Shown here: positions 1 through 9,066 of the stretch, piece after piece
Numbering within the stretch: position 1 is the stretch's first letter
How the letters are laid out: every line of letters begins with the position of its first letter
Source: Deinococcus radiotolerans
Lineage (GTDB): Bacteria > Deinococcota > Deinococci > Deinococcales > Deinococcaceae
Direction: 5' to 3'
Length of the DNA stretch: 41,736 bases
NCBI RefSeq assembly: GCF_014647435.1
Contig: NZ_BMPE01000028.1
Span: 1 to 41,736, forward strand
The notes under the pieces: generated by a model
Databases searched by the model: none
Seen by the model: the letters and a program-made list of their open reading frames with translations, nothing else
What the model was told of the DNA's origin: nothing
Made by a program: the position numbers and the translations under genes

Positions 1-143
1 CCCCAACGGAGGAGATAGACGATGCCCGCCAGGGTCTGGCGAGCACACTGGCGCGGACGACCACCACGTGGACGCGGTGGTGGTGAAGGAATGACCGGTT
101 GAATCAGCGCCCACAGGTCATCGGGTACGAGCTGCTCGACCAT
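1..143 (-). CDS. IS5-type transposase, N-terminal part (runs off the left edge)
   Basis: Reading the minus strand from the ATG at 143 gives 47 codons, starting MVEQLVPDDLWALIQPVIP, followed by a proline/arginine stretch with RGGRPR and then RQTLAGIVYLLRW. This is the classic start of IS5 (IS427-like) DDE transposases: the DLW..I.P.IP segment, a GRP turn and a helix ending in YLLR. The catalytic DDE residues would lie beyond the edge, so activity cannot be judged. The gene points away from the disrupted DUF11 gene on its right. The fragment is short, but its pattern is very recognisable. Confidence 0.75.
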   Translation of the reverse strand, partial: MVEQLVPDDLWALIQPVIPSPPPRPRGGRPRQCARQTLAGIVYLLRW

Positions 144-181
144 GATCGGAACATAGTCCGACGTGTTCTGTCCTCAGGCTC
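1..181 (-). mobile_element. IS5-family-like insertion sequence, one end
   Basis: This is the end of an insertion sequence that continues beyond the left edge. It holds the first codons of a transposase on the minus strand. The outer boundary is placed at about 181 because the minus strand reads GAGCCTGAGGACAGAACA inward from there, a plausible terminal repeat. The four bases just outside, TTAG (182-185), fit the YTAR target of IS5-type elements. The other end and its duplicate are outside the window, so the boundary and target duplication are inferred. Confidence 0.65.
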
Positions 182-184
182 TTA

Positions 185-547
185 GTGGGCAGTGCGCCGA
201 CCAGCTCGGCCAGGACCGACGTGGTCTTTCCCACCATGACGAAGACTGTACAGAATGTTTCGAAGTCTGGCTCTACTCCTGGGAGCAGCGCCGCTGCCCT
301 ACCGGGTGAACAGCTCGAGTACTGCATCACTGCAGTGAATCGTGGTTCGATGGATCTGATGAATTACGTCATCACCGATAATTTTCCAGCCAACACCACG
401 TACGTACCGAGCAGTGCCAAGCTCACATATGACAGCAGTGCCCTAAGCGTCGCAGTGATTAGCGGCGGAACCGGTGTAAGCGGCACGATCCCGACGCTGG
501 CGATCGACAAGATTGGAAGTCTCTGCTTCAGAGTGACGGTCAACTAG
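185..547 (+). pseudogene. 3' remnant of a DUF11-repeat surface protein, cut by the IS
   Basis: The open frame encodes about 120 residues with one DUF11-like domain: PGEQLEYCITAVNRG, then YVITDNFPANTTYVPSS, ending in FRVTVN. Such domains normally occur in series in long secreted or cell-surface proteins. Here the frame starts right at the IS boundary, with GTG 185 or ATG 236 as the only possible starts, no Shine-Dalgarno and no signal peptide. It is best read as the C-terminal end of a larger gene interrupted by the IS. GC is visibly lower than in the genes to the right, which suggests acquired DNA. The upstream part of the gene cannot be seen. Confidence 0.6.
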
Positions 548-573
548 TTCGAGTAGAAATTCGCACCATCCAA

Positions 574-616
574 GACCGCAGAGCGCCGCCCACTCAACGG
601 GCGGCGCTCTGCGGTC
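574..616 (-). terminator. Long hairpin between convergent genes
   Basis: A perfect 18-bp inverted repeat (arms 574-591 and 599-616, 7-base loop) lies between the DUF11 remnant and the stop of the dehydrogenase gene. The arms begin GACCGCAGAGCGCCGCCC. The U-tract is weak on either strand, so it may act in both directions as a strong GC hairpin. Confidence 0.7.
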
Positions 617-630
617 AAAAGGCGAGCGGT

Positions 631-1848
<1,218 letters not shown>

Positions 1849-1855
1849 GGGGGCC

Positions 1856-1886
1856 AGTGTACCCTGCCCGCCCGCGGCGCTAGGGT
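1856..1886. promoter_or_regulatory. Back-to-back leaderless promoters
   Basis: The 44-bp gap between two divergent genes contains a minus-strand -10 box TACACT (complement of 1856-1861), 7 bases from ATG 1848, and a plus-strand TAGGGT (1881-1886), 6 bases from GTG 1893. Both spacings match leaderless starts. The -35 regions of each promoter must overlap the other gene's core promoter. Confidence 0.5.
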
Positions 1887-1892
1887 GGGGGG

Positions 1893-2312
1893 GTGAGTCA
1901 GCGTCCCCGCAAGTCCGCCAAGCCTTCTGCCGTCCCGAACCCTCGGGTGGGCCCGCGTGCGCCGGGTCTGGGCGGTACAGGTGAGGTGCGCGAGGTGACG
2001 CCGGAGATGCGGGCGCGCAGCGTGCGGACGTTCGTGACGGTGCTGGTGGTGTTCTTCGCGCTGGTGGGCGTGATCGTGGCGACGCTGGCGGTGCAGGGGC
2101 GGGGGGTGCGGGATTACGCGGTGCGGGTGGCGCAGGCGGCGCTGGCGGAGCGGCCGTCCCCGAATGTGGGGTTCACGCGGCCGTGCGGGGAGGTCGTGCC
2201 GGGCCCACTTCCGGCGCAGGCGCAGGCGTGTGAGGTGCGGGTGGAGGGCGGCGCGGCGCACGTGACCGTGCAGGTTCAGGGCGGGCGGGCGTACGTGATC
2301 CAGCGGCCATGA
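1893..2312 (+). CDS. Small single-pass membrane protein, unknown function
   Basis: A 139-residue protein with no family I recognise. The first 45 residues are basic and proline-rich. Residues about 46-68 (TFVTVLVVFFALVGVIVATL) form one strong transmembrane helix. About 70 residues follow, probably outside the membrane, with two cysteines (in TRPCGE and QACEV) that could form a disulfide. The GTG start at 1893 is chosen because a TAGGGT -10 box ends six bases before it and the residues after it read in phase to the helix. It is divergent from the dehydrogenase gene and is followed by catalase after about 120 bp. Function is unknown. Confidence 0.65.
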   Translation: MSQRPRKSAKPSAVPNPRVGPRAPGLGGTGEVREVTPEMRARSVRTFVTVLVVFFALVGVIVATLAVQGRGVRDYAVRVAQAALAERPSPNVGFTRPCGEVVPGPLPAQAQACEVRVEGGAAHVTVQVQGGRAYVIQRP

Positions 2313-2435
2313 GTGTTGAATCAAGGTCGGGTTTACAGAACGGCGGATTTCCCTCACTGTAATGAGAAGGCTTCCCAATAAGGTTGGGGAGTCCGAGCCC
2401 ATCCCCCATCATCCCAACCCTGACAGGAGTGCGCC

Positions 2436-4055
2436 ATGCCCGACCAGACCGACAAGGCCTTCGCCCCCACCGAATCCGCCGACATGAAAACCGACGCGCC
2501 CCAGGCGCCCGGCGCGCCGCTGACCAACCACTCCGGCAACCTCGCGCCCAGCAACACCAACAGCCTCACCGCCGGCGAGCGCGGCCCCGTCCTGCTTCAG
2601 GACTGGCACCTGCTTGAGCGCATGGCGCACTTCAACCGCGAACGCGTCCCCGAACGCGTCGTGCACGCCAAGGGCAGCGGCGCCTTCGGGACCTTCCGCG
2701 TCACGCGCGCCATCCCGGAACTCACGGTCGCGAAACTCTTCCAGAAGGAAGGCACCGAGTGCCGCATGCTGGCCCGCTTCAGCACCGTCGCCGGTGAACG
2801 CGGCTTCGCCGACACCGTCCGCGACCCGCGCGGCTTCGCGCTGAAGTTCTACACCGAGGACGGCAACTGGGACCTGGTCGGCAACAACACCCCGATCTTC
2901 TTCGTGCGCGACCCCATCAAGTTCCAGGACTTCATCCACAGCCAGAAACGCCACCCCGTCACGGGCCGCCGCAGCAACGCCATGCAGTTCGACTTCTGGG
3001 GCCTGCGCCCCGAGAGCCTACACCAGGTCATGTACCTGTTCGGCGACCGCGGCATTCCCCGCTCGTTCCGCTTCATGAACGGCTACTCCAGCCACACGTA
3101 CAGCCTGTGGAACGACAAGGGCGAGCGCTTCTACGTGAAGTGGCACTTCCACAGCCAGCAGGGCGTGCAGAACATCACCGAGGACGTCGCCGCGCAGGTC
3201 GCCGCGAAGAACCCCGACTACCACTTCCAGGACCTATTCGACGCCATCGACCGCGGCGAGCACCCCAAGTGGACGGTCAGCATCCAGGTGATGCCCGAGA
3301 AGGACGCCGAGACGTACCACATCAACCCCTTCGACCTCACCAAGGTGTGGCCCCACAAGGACTACCCGCTGATGCAGATCGGGGAGTTCGAACTGAACGA
3401 GAACCCCCAGAACTACTTCGCGGAGATCGAGCAGGCCGCCTTCGAGCCCAGCAACCTCCCGCGCGGCCTGGGCGCCAGCCCCGACAAGATGCTCCAGGCG
3501 CGCCTCATGAGCTACGCCGACGCGCACCGCTACCGCATCGGGATCAACTACGCCGCGCTGCCCGTGAACAAGGCCGCCTGCCCGGTCATGACCTACCACC
3601 GCGACGGCCAGACCCGCTTCGACGGGAACTTCGGCGGCACGCCCGTGTACGAACCCAACTCTTACGGCGGTCCCGCCGTCGCGGACGGCACCCCGCAGGA
3701 ACCCCCCATGCCGCTGGGCAGCCTCGCCGACCGCTACGGCTGGCCCGAGGACGACACCGACTACTACGGCCAGCCGCGCGAACTGTACGCCGTCATGCAG
3801 CCCGACGAGCGCAAGCGCCTCGCCATGAACTTCGCCGGCGCGCTGGCCGACGTGCCCGCCTTCATCGCCGACCGCTTCATCGGGCACCTGGACCGAGTCT
3901 CCGCTGAACTCGCCGGGAACGTCCGGGACGGCATCGGGCAGAAGAAGGCCGAGGGGCACCCGGAACTGAGCGGCATCCTCACCGAGACGCACACGAACGC
4001 CGCCGGGGGCGACCAGACCCCCTCGCGCGAACTGGTCGTCGGCGCGGACGACTGA
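2436..4055 (+). CDS. katA: Catalase (monofunctional, haem, small-subunit type)
   Basis: Decomposes hydrogen peroxide to water and oxygen in the cytoplasm. The 539-residue length fits clade 3 small-subunit catalases, and Deinococcus radiodurans has a similar main catalase. The active-site residues are visible: His77 (RVVHAKGSGAFG), Asn150 (DLVGNNTPIFF) and the haem-ligating Tyr360 (RLMSYADAHR), with the expected 73-residue His-Asn spacing. The first 40 residues are a non-conserved hydrophilic extension. ATG 2436 has AGGAG (2425-2429) about six bases upstream. The gene is monocistronic with its own terminator. It is expected to be an oxidative-stress defence gene. I see no clear OxyR or PerR box in the upstream gap. 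Confidence 0.95.
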   Translation: MPDQTDKAFAPTESADMKTDAPQAPGAPLTNHSGNLAPSNTNSLTAGERGPVLLQDWHLLERMAHFNRERVPERVVHAKGSGAFGTFRVTRAIPELTVAKLFQKEGTECRMLARFSTVAGERGFADTVRDPRGFALKFYTEDGNWDLVGNNTPIFFVRDPIKFQDFIHSQKRHPVTGRRSNAMQFDFWGLRPESLHQVMYLFGDRGIPRSFRFMNGYSSHTYSLWNDKGERFYVKWHFHSQQGVQNITEDVAAQVAAKNPDYHFQDLFDAIDRGEHPKWTVSIQVMPEKDAETYHINPFDLTKVWPHKDYPLMQIGEFELNENPQNYFAEIEQAAFEPSNLPRGLGASPDKMLQARLMSYADAHRYRIGINYAALPVNKAACPVMTYHRDGQTRFDGNFGGTPVYEPNSYGGPAVADGTPQEPPMPLGSLADRYGWPEDDTDYYGQPRELYAVMQPDERKRLAMNFAGALADVPAFIADRFIGHLDRVSAELAGNVRDGIGQKKAEGHPELSGILTETHTNAAGGDQTPSRELVVGADD

Positions 4056-4077
4056 CCCCTACCCCCCAGGCTCCCAG

Positions 4078-4104
4078 ACCCACCCTGACCGGGGTGGGTT
4101 TTTT
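4078..4104 (+). terminator. Rho-independent terminator after catalase
   Basis: The stem ACCCACCC (4078-4085) pairs with GGGTGGGT (4092-4099) across a six-base loop and runs straight into six T residues (4099-4104). It ends the catalase transcript. Confidence 0.88.
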
Positions 4105-4158
4105 CGCTGACGACCGGGGCGACAGTGTCCCCAGCGGCCGGGCCGTACAGTGGCGGGC

Positions 4159-4848
4159 ATGATCGCCGCCTTCCTGAATCCCGAGGGGACCCTGCTGCAC
4201 GCGGGGTCCGACGAACTGGACCGCGTCGCGTCGGGCCTGTCGAGCCTGCTGCGCGCCGCGGAACTGATTCCCGTGACGGCGCTGGACGAGGAGGCGCTGC
4301 TGAACGTACCTGCCGCGTTCACGTCCTGGCAGGTGCTGCTGCACGGCGCCGTGCTGCTCGACCCGGACGGCGCGGAGGACCCCGCGTGGCGCCGCCTGAC
4401 CGTAGAGACCCTGGACGCGGCGCAGGGCGCGCTGGAACTAGCCGCGCAGGCCGCCGGGCACGTCAGCGCCCTGGCGCAGCTGGACCTGGACCTGACCCGC
4501 ACCGAGCGGCACGGGCGGCTGCTGCGCGTGGAACTGCGCCACCCGTACGGCCTGCCCCGCCCGCTCGATCAGGCCGAGCGGGAACTGAAGGACTGGCTGG
4601 CCGAGGGTCCGCTGCGGGACACCCTGCGGCTGGAACGCACCCCGGACGCGCTGCGGCTGCTGCCGCGTGACCTGCGACCGGAACTCGCCGTGAACTACCT
4701 GCTGTCGCAGCTGGACACCGAGTTCACGCTGGGCGTCAGCGCCCTGCCGGGCGACGCGGCGTTCCTGGCGCTGTGCGACTACGCGATGGTGCCGGGCAGC
4801 GCGGACCTCCTCGACCCTGCACCGGCCGAACGGGACGACGAGGAATAA
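4159..4848 (+). CDS. HAD-like protein with degenerate catalytic motifs
   Basis: A 229-residue protein. Its layout resembles Cof-type/sugar-phosphate HAD phosphatases. The N-terminal FLNPEGTLL aligns with the canonical DxDGTLL nucleophile loop. An IPVTAL segment (about residue 36) stands where motif II (S/T) lies. Near the C-terminus, GVSALPGDAAFLALCD resembles the GDS..D..ML Mg-binding motif IV. Both acidic motif I residues are changed (Asp to Asn7 and Asp to Glu9) and the motif IV aspartate after the glycine is Val. Catalysis therefore looks lost or altered. This assignment is by eye only. ATG 4159 is preferred over GTG 4150, because a TACAGT box (4146-4151) ends seven bases upstream. Confidence 0.5.
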   Translation: MIAAFLNPEGTLLHAGSDELDRVASGLSSLLRAAELIPVTALDEEALLNVPAAFTSWQVLLHGAVLLDPDGAEDPAWRRLTVETLDAAQGALELAAQAAGHVSALAQLDLDLTRTERHGRLLRVELRHPYGLPRPLDQAERELKDWLAEGPLRDTLRLERTPDALRLLPRDLRPELAVNYLLSQLDTEFTLGVSALPGDAAFLALCDYAMVPGSADLLDPAPAERDDEE

Positions 4849-4890
4849 GCAGGAGGGGCGCGGCAGCTGCACAGGCCGCGCCCCCCTGCT
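4848..4890 (+). terminator. GC-rich hairpin after the HAD-like gene
   Basis: The arms AGCAGGAGGGGCGCGG (4848-4863) and CCGCGCCCCCCTGCT (4876-4890) form a stem of about 15 bp starting at the last base of the stop codon. There is no T-tract. It probably terminates transcription or stabilises the 3' end. Confidence 0.6.
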
Positions 4891-4899
4891 ATGACCGTC

Positions 4900-5033
4900 A
4901 TACGGATTCCGTCTGTTTCGTTGACAACCAGGAAGGACACCGGATCGTCAACTCCACGCCCGGAACCCGTTGCTCTCCTACTCGCTCCGCTCGGGTTGAA
5001 AGATTTTGCAAACCTTTCAACCGGAGTCCGTAT
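4900..5033. repeat. MITE-like repeat, copy A (134 bp)
   Basis: Begins ATACGGATTCCG and ends CGGAGTCCGTAT, which are imperfect terminal inverted repeats with one mismatch in 12. It contains a second inverted repeat, GGTTGAAAG...CTTTCAACC (about 4994-5022), and the conserved block CTCGCTCCGCTCGGGTT. It is colinear, without gaps and about 80% identical by eye, with the copy at 7687-7820. Its last base is the third base of the GH3 stop codon on the minus strand. No coding function is apparent. Confidence 0.8.
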
Positions 5034-7516
5034 CAGTCGGTGTCGGGCAGGGCCTCGCGCCATTCCTGCGCCAGGGTCAGCGTGACCTGCGTGCTCAGGT
5101 CGGCGCTGCTCTGGCCGACGTGCAGGACGTACTCGCCGGGGTCGGCCACCCACGCCTGCGCGGCCACGTCGAAGTATGCGAGGTCGCGCGGGGTGACGGT
5201 CAGCACGGCGTCCCCGGTCTGGCCGGGGGTTAGATGGACCTTCGTGAAGGCGCGCAGTTCCTTCAGGGGGCGGTCCACGCGGCCCTGCGGGGGCTGCACG
5301 TACAGCTGCGCGACGGTGCTGCCGGGCCGTGCTCCCGCGTTCGTGACCGGGACCGTCACGGTCGCTGCGTCGTGCGGGAAGGCCGGGGCGTGCAGCTGCG
5401 CGGCGCCCAGCGTGAAGGTCGTGAAGCTCAGGCCGAAGCCGAACGGGAACAGCGGCGTGACCCCCGCGCGGTCCACGTGGCGGTACCCGGTGTACAGGCC
5501 CTCGCGGTACTCGACGCGCCCATCCTCGCCGGGGTACTGCACGTCCGGCGCGAGCGGTTGGGTGGGATCGTCCGCCAGGGAGTGCGGGAACGTCTGCGGG
5601 AGGCGCCCGCCGGGCTCGGCCAGTCCGGTCAGGACGTCCGCGACGGCGTGCCCGACCTCCTGCCCGGCGAACCACGCCTGCATCACGGCGGGTACGCGGC
5701 TCAGCCACGGCATCTCGACCGGGCCGCCCGTCTGGAGGACCACCACGACGTTCGGGTTGACGTCCAGCACGGCCTCAATCAGCGCGTCCTGATCGCCGGG
5801 CAGCGTGAGGCCCGCGCGGTCCACGCCCTCGGTCTCCCACTCGCCGGTCGTGCCGACGCACAGCACCACCCAGTCCGCCTGCGCGGCCAGGGCTGCGGCG
5901 CGGGCCAGCCGGTCCCCGTCCGGACGGGCGCGGAAGCCCACCCGCACCGCGCCAAAGGGCGTGATGCCGATGTCCATGACGTGCGGCGTGTACTCCACCG
6001 TCAGCGTGTGCCGCCCGGCGCTCAGGTGGACGGGCGCGCGGCGCTCGCCGGACCCGAACGAGAAGTACAGCTCCCCAAGCTGCCAGTCCTCCCAGTTGTT
6101 CACGGTTAGCTGGCCGTCCACGGACAGGCGGCTGAGGCCCGCGCTGCCCAGGCTCACCTCGTACTCGCCGTCCTGCGGGGCGTCCACGGTTAAGGTGAGG
6201 GTCGCGTGGAACGCGTCCGGGTTCACGCCGTCCGGGAGGCCGAAGAACATCACCTCCGCCTGCGGGCGCGTGTCCTGCCCGACCACCGGGCCGCCCGCCT
6301 GATCGCGGTACTCGATGCGCGTCTCGACCTGCGGCACCGGCAGGTACCGCTCGTTCCCGGTCCCCTCGGCGCTGCCGATCACGGTCACGCGGCCCCCCTC
6401 ACGCAGCCCCTCGGCGGGGGAGACGCGGCGGTGGGCGTGCATCTGCGCGCTGCCGCCCCCCATCACCTGCGCGGCCTCGGCGTTCGGGCCGATGACCGCC
6501 ACCCGCGCCTCGGCAGGCAGCGGCAGCGCGCCGCCGCTGTTCTTCAGCAGCACCAGCCCCTCCGCCCCCGCCCGGCGGATCAGCGCGCGCGTCTCCGGGT
6601 ACTCGGTGTCGCGCTCGTGCTCGTCCGCGACGTCCAGCGGCCCGGTCAGGGTGCCCGCACGCGCGAGCAGGTGCAGCACCGCCCGCGCCCGCTCACGCAC
6701 ACCCGCGCGCACCTCCGGGTCGGCCTGCGCCTGCGCCAGCAGCGGCTGTCTGGCCACCGCCGGGCCCGGCATCTCCAGGTCCAGGCCCGCCAGGACGCCC
6801 TCGGCCGCCGAGTGCGTGCCGCCCCAGTCGCTCATGACCAGCCCCGTGAACCCCCACTCGCGCCGCAGCACCTTCTGCAGCAGCCAGGGGTGCTGCGAGC
6901 AGTACGGGCCGTTCAGGCGGTTGTACGCCGTCATGATCGCCCACGGCCGGGCTTCCTTCACCACGATCTCGAAGGGCCGCAGGTACAGCTCCCGCAGTGT
7001 CCGCTCGTCAATCACGGAATCAATCGTGCCCCGCTGGAATTCCGACTCGTTCCCCGCGAAGTGCTTCGGCGTGGCCCCCACCCCGCCCGCCTGGAGGCCC
7101 TGCACGTACGCCGCCGCGAGCCGCCCGGTCAGGATGGGGTCCTCGGCGTAGTTCTCGAAGTTCCGGCCGTTCAGCGCCGAGCGGAACACGTTGATGGTCG
7201 GCGCGAGCAGCACGGTCGCGCCCTTGTCCCGCGCCTCGCGCGCCAGGGACAGGCCGACCTCGCGCAGCAGGTCCGGGTTCCACGTCGCGCCCAGCGCGAT
7301 CCCCACCGGGTACGCCGCCGTGCGCCGACCCCCGATCAGCGGGCCGCCGCCCCGCACGCCCGCCGGGCCGTCACTCACCTTCAGAGGCGGGATGCTCAGG
7401 CGCGGCACGGCAGCGGTGCGCCACGCGTCCGCGCCGGACAGCAGGGCCACCTGTTCCTCCAGCGTCAGCTGGTCCAGCAGGGCGTCGGGGTCGGGGTGGG
7501 TCGCGGTCTGGGTCAT
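5033..7516 (-). CDS. GH3 beta-glucosidase with PA14 insert
   Basis: A 827-residue glycoside hydrolase family 3 enzyme, probably releasing terminal beta-linked sugars from oligosaccharides. Order: GH3 N-terminal barrel (about 20-300) with KHFAGNE at 151-157 and the nucleophile Asp230 in VMSDWGGTHS; GH3 C-terminal domain (about 320 onward) interrupted by a PA14-like beta domain (about 400-540); and a C-terminal fibronectin-III-like domain (after FPFGFGLSFTTF). There is no signal peptide, so it is likely cytoplasmic, acting on imported oligosaccharides. ATG 7516 follows CGAGGTGCC. It has its own promoter and LacI-type operators, although it lies in line with the galactan genes. Exact sugar specificity cannot be read from the sequence. 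Confidence 0.9.
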   Translation of the reverse strand: MTQTATHPDPDALLDQLTLEEQVALLSGADAWRTAAVPRLSIPPLKVSDGPAGVRGGGPLIGGRRTAAYPVGIALGATWNPDLLREVGLSLAREARDKGATVLLAPTINVFRSALNGRNFENYAEDPILTGRLAAAYVQGLQAGGVGATPKHFAGNESEFQRGTIDSVIDERTLRELYLRPFEIVVKEARPWAIMTAYNRLNGPYCSQHPWLLQKVLRREWGFTGLVMSDWGGTHSAAEGVLAGLDLEMPGPAVARQPLLAQAQADPEVRAGVRERARAVLHLLARAGTLTGPLDVADEHERDTEYPETRALIRRAGAEGLVLLKNSGGALPLPAEARVAVIGPNAEAAQVMGGGSAQMHAHRRVSPAEGLREGGRVTVIGSAEGTGNERYLPVPQVETRIEYRDQAGGPVVGQDTRPQAEVMFFGLPDGVNPDAFHATLTLTVDAPQDGEYEVSLGSAGLSRLSVDGQLTVNNWEDWQLGELYFSFGSGERRAPVHLSAGRHTLTVEYTPHVMDIGITPFGAVRVGFRARPDGDRLARAAALAAQADWVVLCVGTTGEWETEGVDRAGLTLPGDQDALIEAVLDVNPNVVVVLQTGGPVEMPWLSRVPAVMQAWFAGQEVGHAVADVLTGLAEPGGRLPQTFPHSLADDPTQPLAPDVQYPGEDGRVEYREGLYTGYRHVDRAGVTPLFPFGFGLSFTTFTLGAAQLHAPAFPHDAATVTVPVTNAGARPGSTVAQLYVQPPQGRVDRPLKELRAFTKVHLTPGQTGDAVLTVTPRDLAYFDVAAQAWVADPGEYVLHVGQSSADLSTQVTLTLAQEWREALPDTD

Positions 7517-7546
7517 GAGGCACCTCGGGAGAGCGGGGCAGGACGC

Positions 7547-7599
7547 TGAAACGGTTCAGTGATGTCCGGCAGCGTACACCTGAAACCGCTTTCACGAAA
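7547..7599 (-). promoter_or_regulatory. GH3 promoter with two LacI-family operators
   Basis: Two LacI/GalR-type palindromes lie upstream of GH3: TGAAACCGCTTTCA (7581-7594, perfect 5-bp arms) and TGAAACGGTTCA (7547-7558). Their centres are 35 bp apart. A minus-strand -10 box TACGCT (complement of 7571-7576) lies between them. The first operator fills the -35/-10 spacer and the second falls just after the expected start near 7564. This is a classic repression layout. The likely repressor is the LacI-family protein encoded at 12532. Confidence 0.75.
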
Positions 7600-7686
7600 G
7601 GCGCCTGTCCGCACCACCCCCGCCCACACGGCAGCAGGCCGGAAGAGGGGCACCCCCTCACGGCCCGCCCGTGCCTGTCCCGGCTT

Positions 7687-7820
7687 ATACGGATTCCGTT
7701 TGTTTCGCCCTCAACCCGGAACTTCACCGGGTAGCCAACTCCACGTCCGGAACCCGCTTCTCTCCTGCTCGCTCCGCTCGGGTTGAAAGATTGTGCAAAC
7801 CTTTCAACCGGAGTCCGTAT
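7687..7820. repeat. MITE-like repeat, copy B (134 bp)
   Basis: Same length and ends as the copy at 4900-5033 (ATACGGATTCCG to CGGAGTCCGTAT), with the same internal GGTTGAAAG/CTTTCAACC hairpin (about 7771-7809). The middle third differs most. Its final base is the last base of the binding-protein stop codon on the minus strand, exactly as copy A is placed at the GH3 stop. Confidence 0.8.
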
Positions 7821-9019
7821 TACTTCCTGATCGCGTTCTGGATTTCCTTCACGGCGGTGCCCAGGATGCCCGCGGTGTTCACGCCGCTCTTCTGCACGCC
7901 CAGCGCCACCGCGCTGCCCCACGGCGCCCACACCTGCCCCATCTCGGGCACGTTCGGCATGGGCGTCCCCGCCGAGATGGCCTTCCCAAAGCCTGTCACG
8001 ACCGGGTCCGCCTTCAGTTTCGTGCGGGCCGCGAGGCTCACGGGGATGCGCCCGCCCGCCTGATTGAAGCCCGTCTGTGCGGTGCTCGTCACGAGTGTCC
8101 GCGCGAACTGCGCCGCGGCGGCCTTGTTCTTCCCGTACGCGTTCAGGACGACGCCCTGCACGCCCACGAACGGCCCCCACTTGCCGCTCGCGCCGGGAGG
8201 GGTGGGCAGCGTGGTGATCCCGAAGTCGATCCCGGCCTTGCGGATGTCCCCCATGTCCCAGGGCCCGGTCACGATCATCGCGGCGCGGCCATCCAGGAAC
8301 GCGCCCTTCGCGGCGTCCGCCGTGACCCCCTCGGGCACGAGGTTGTACTTGAAGCGCAGGTCGTTCATGAGCTGAAGCGCCTTCGCGGCGCCCGCGTTGC
8401 CCAGCCCGATGTCCTGCACGTTCAGGGTGCCGCCGTTGTTCTTGAACACGTAGCCGCCGTACGCGCTGAAGAACCCGAAGTTCGCGTACGCGTTGTTCAG
8501 GTCCGTCAGGAACCCGAAGCGGCCATTGCCGGTGTTCTTCTGCGCCACGCTGATGAACTCGTTCCAGGTGGTCGGCGCGCTGGGCACCAGCTTCCTGTTG
8601 TAGATCAGTGCGACGCTCTCGGCGAACATCGGCAGTCCGAACAGCTTGCCCTTGTACGTCATGGCGTTCAGGGCCGTCTTATCGAGGTCGCTGCGGCTGG
8701 TCACGTACTTGTCCATGGGTTCGATCACGCCCGCCGCCGCCAGCTGTCCGAAGCGGTCCTGCGGCAGCGTGACGATCAGGTCCGGGCCCTGGCCCTTGGG
8801 GGCCGCCTGGATCAGCTTGTCGGGAATCTCGCCCAGTGGCACGCTGACCACGACGACCCTGTTCCCGCTGGCTTTCGTGTACGTGGCGGCCTGGGCCTGC
8901 AGCCACGCGATCTCGTTCGCGTCCGTGAAGTGATTCCAGACGGTCAGGGTGGCGGCGTGAGCGCTGGCCACCAGGGACAGCGAGACGAGGGACAGCGCGG
9001 TGCGGGTCAGTCGGTTCAT
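7820..9019 (-). CDS. ABC transporter sugar-binding protein (extracellular, MalE-like)
   Basis: A 399-residue family 1 solute-binding protein. Residues 1-22 are a Sec signal peptide ending in AHA, followed by the mature start ATLTVWNHF. Family features are visible: GPDLIVTLPQDRF, YKGKLFGLPMFAESVALIYN (hinge/ligand region) and FLDGRAAMIVTGPWD. It should bind an oligosaccharide outside the membrane and deliver it to an ABC importer, but no permease or ATPase gene is in the window. It is 47 bp downstream of the GH53 gene, with AAGGAG before ATG 9019, so it is probably in the GH42-GH53 operon. Galacto-oligosaccharide as ligand is inferred from the neighbours. Confidence 0.9.
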   Translation of the reverse strand: MNRLTRTALSLVSLSLVASAHAATLTVWNHFTDANEIAWLQAQAATYTKASGNRVVVVSVPLGEIPDKLIQAAPKGQGPDLIVTLPQDRFGQLAAAGVIEPMDKYVTSRSDLDKTALNAMTYKGKLFGLPMFAESVALIYNRKLVPSAPTTWNEFISVAQKNTGNGRFGFLTDLNNAYANFGFFSAYGGYVFKNNGGTLNVQDIGLGNAGAAKALQLMNDLRFKYNLVPEGVTADAAKGAFLDGRAAMIVTGPWDMGDIRKAGIDFGITTLPTPPGASGKWGPFVGVQGVVLNAYGKNKAAAAQFARTLVTSTAQTGFNQAGGRIPVSLAARTKLKADPVVTGFGKAISAGTPMPNVPEMGQVWAPWGSAVALGVQKSGVNTAGILGTAVKEIQNAIRK

Positions 9020-9066
9020 GGTGTTCTCCTTACGTCGCCCCGCATTGGGGGCAGTTGAGATTGGAT

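Noticed and set aside
4891..5085. Short ORFs inside the 134-bp repeats, whose translations look alike in the two copies
   Set aside because: Similarity at the protein level follows from DNA similarity of the repeat. There is no start signal and changes between copies do not favour synonymous positions in any clear way.
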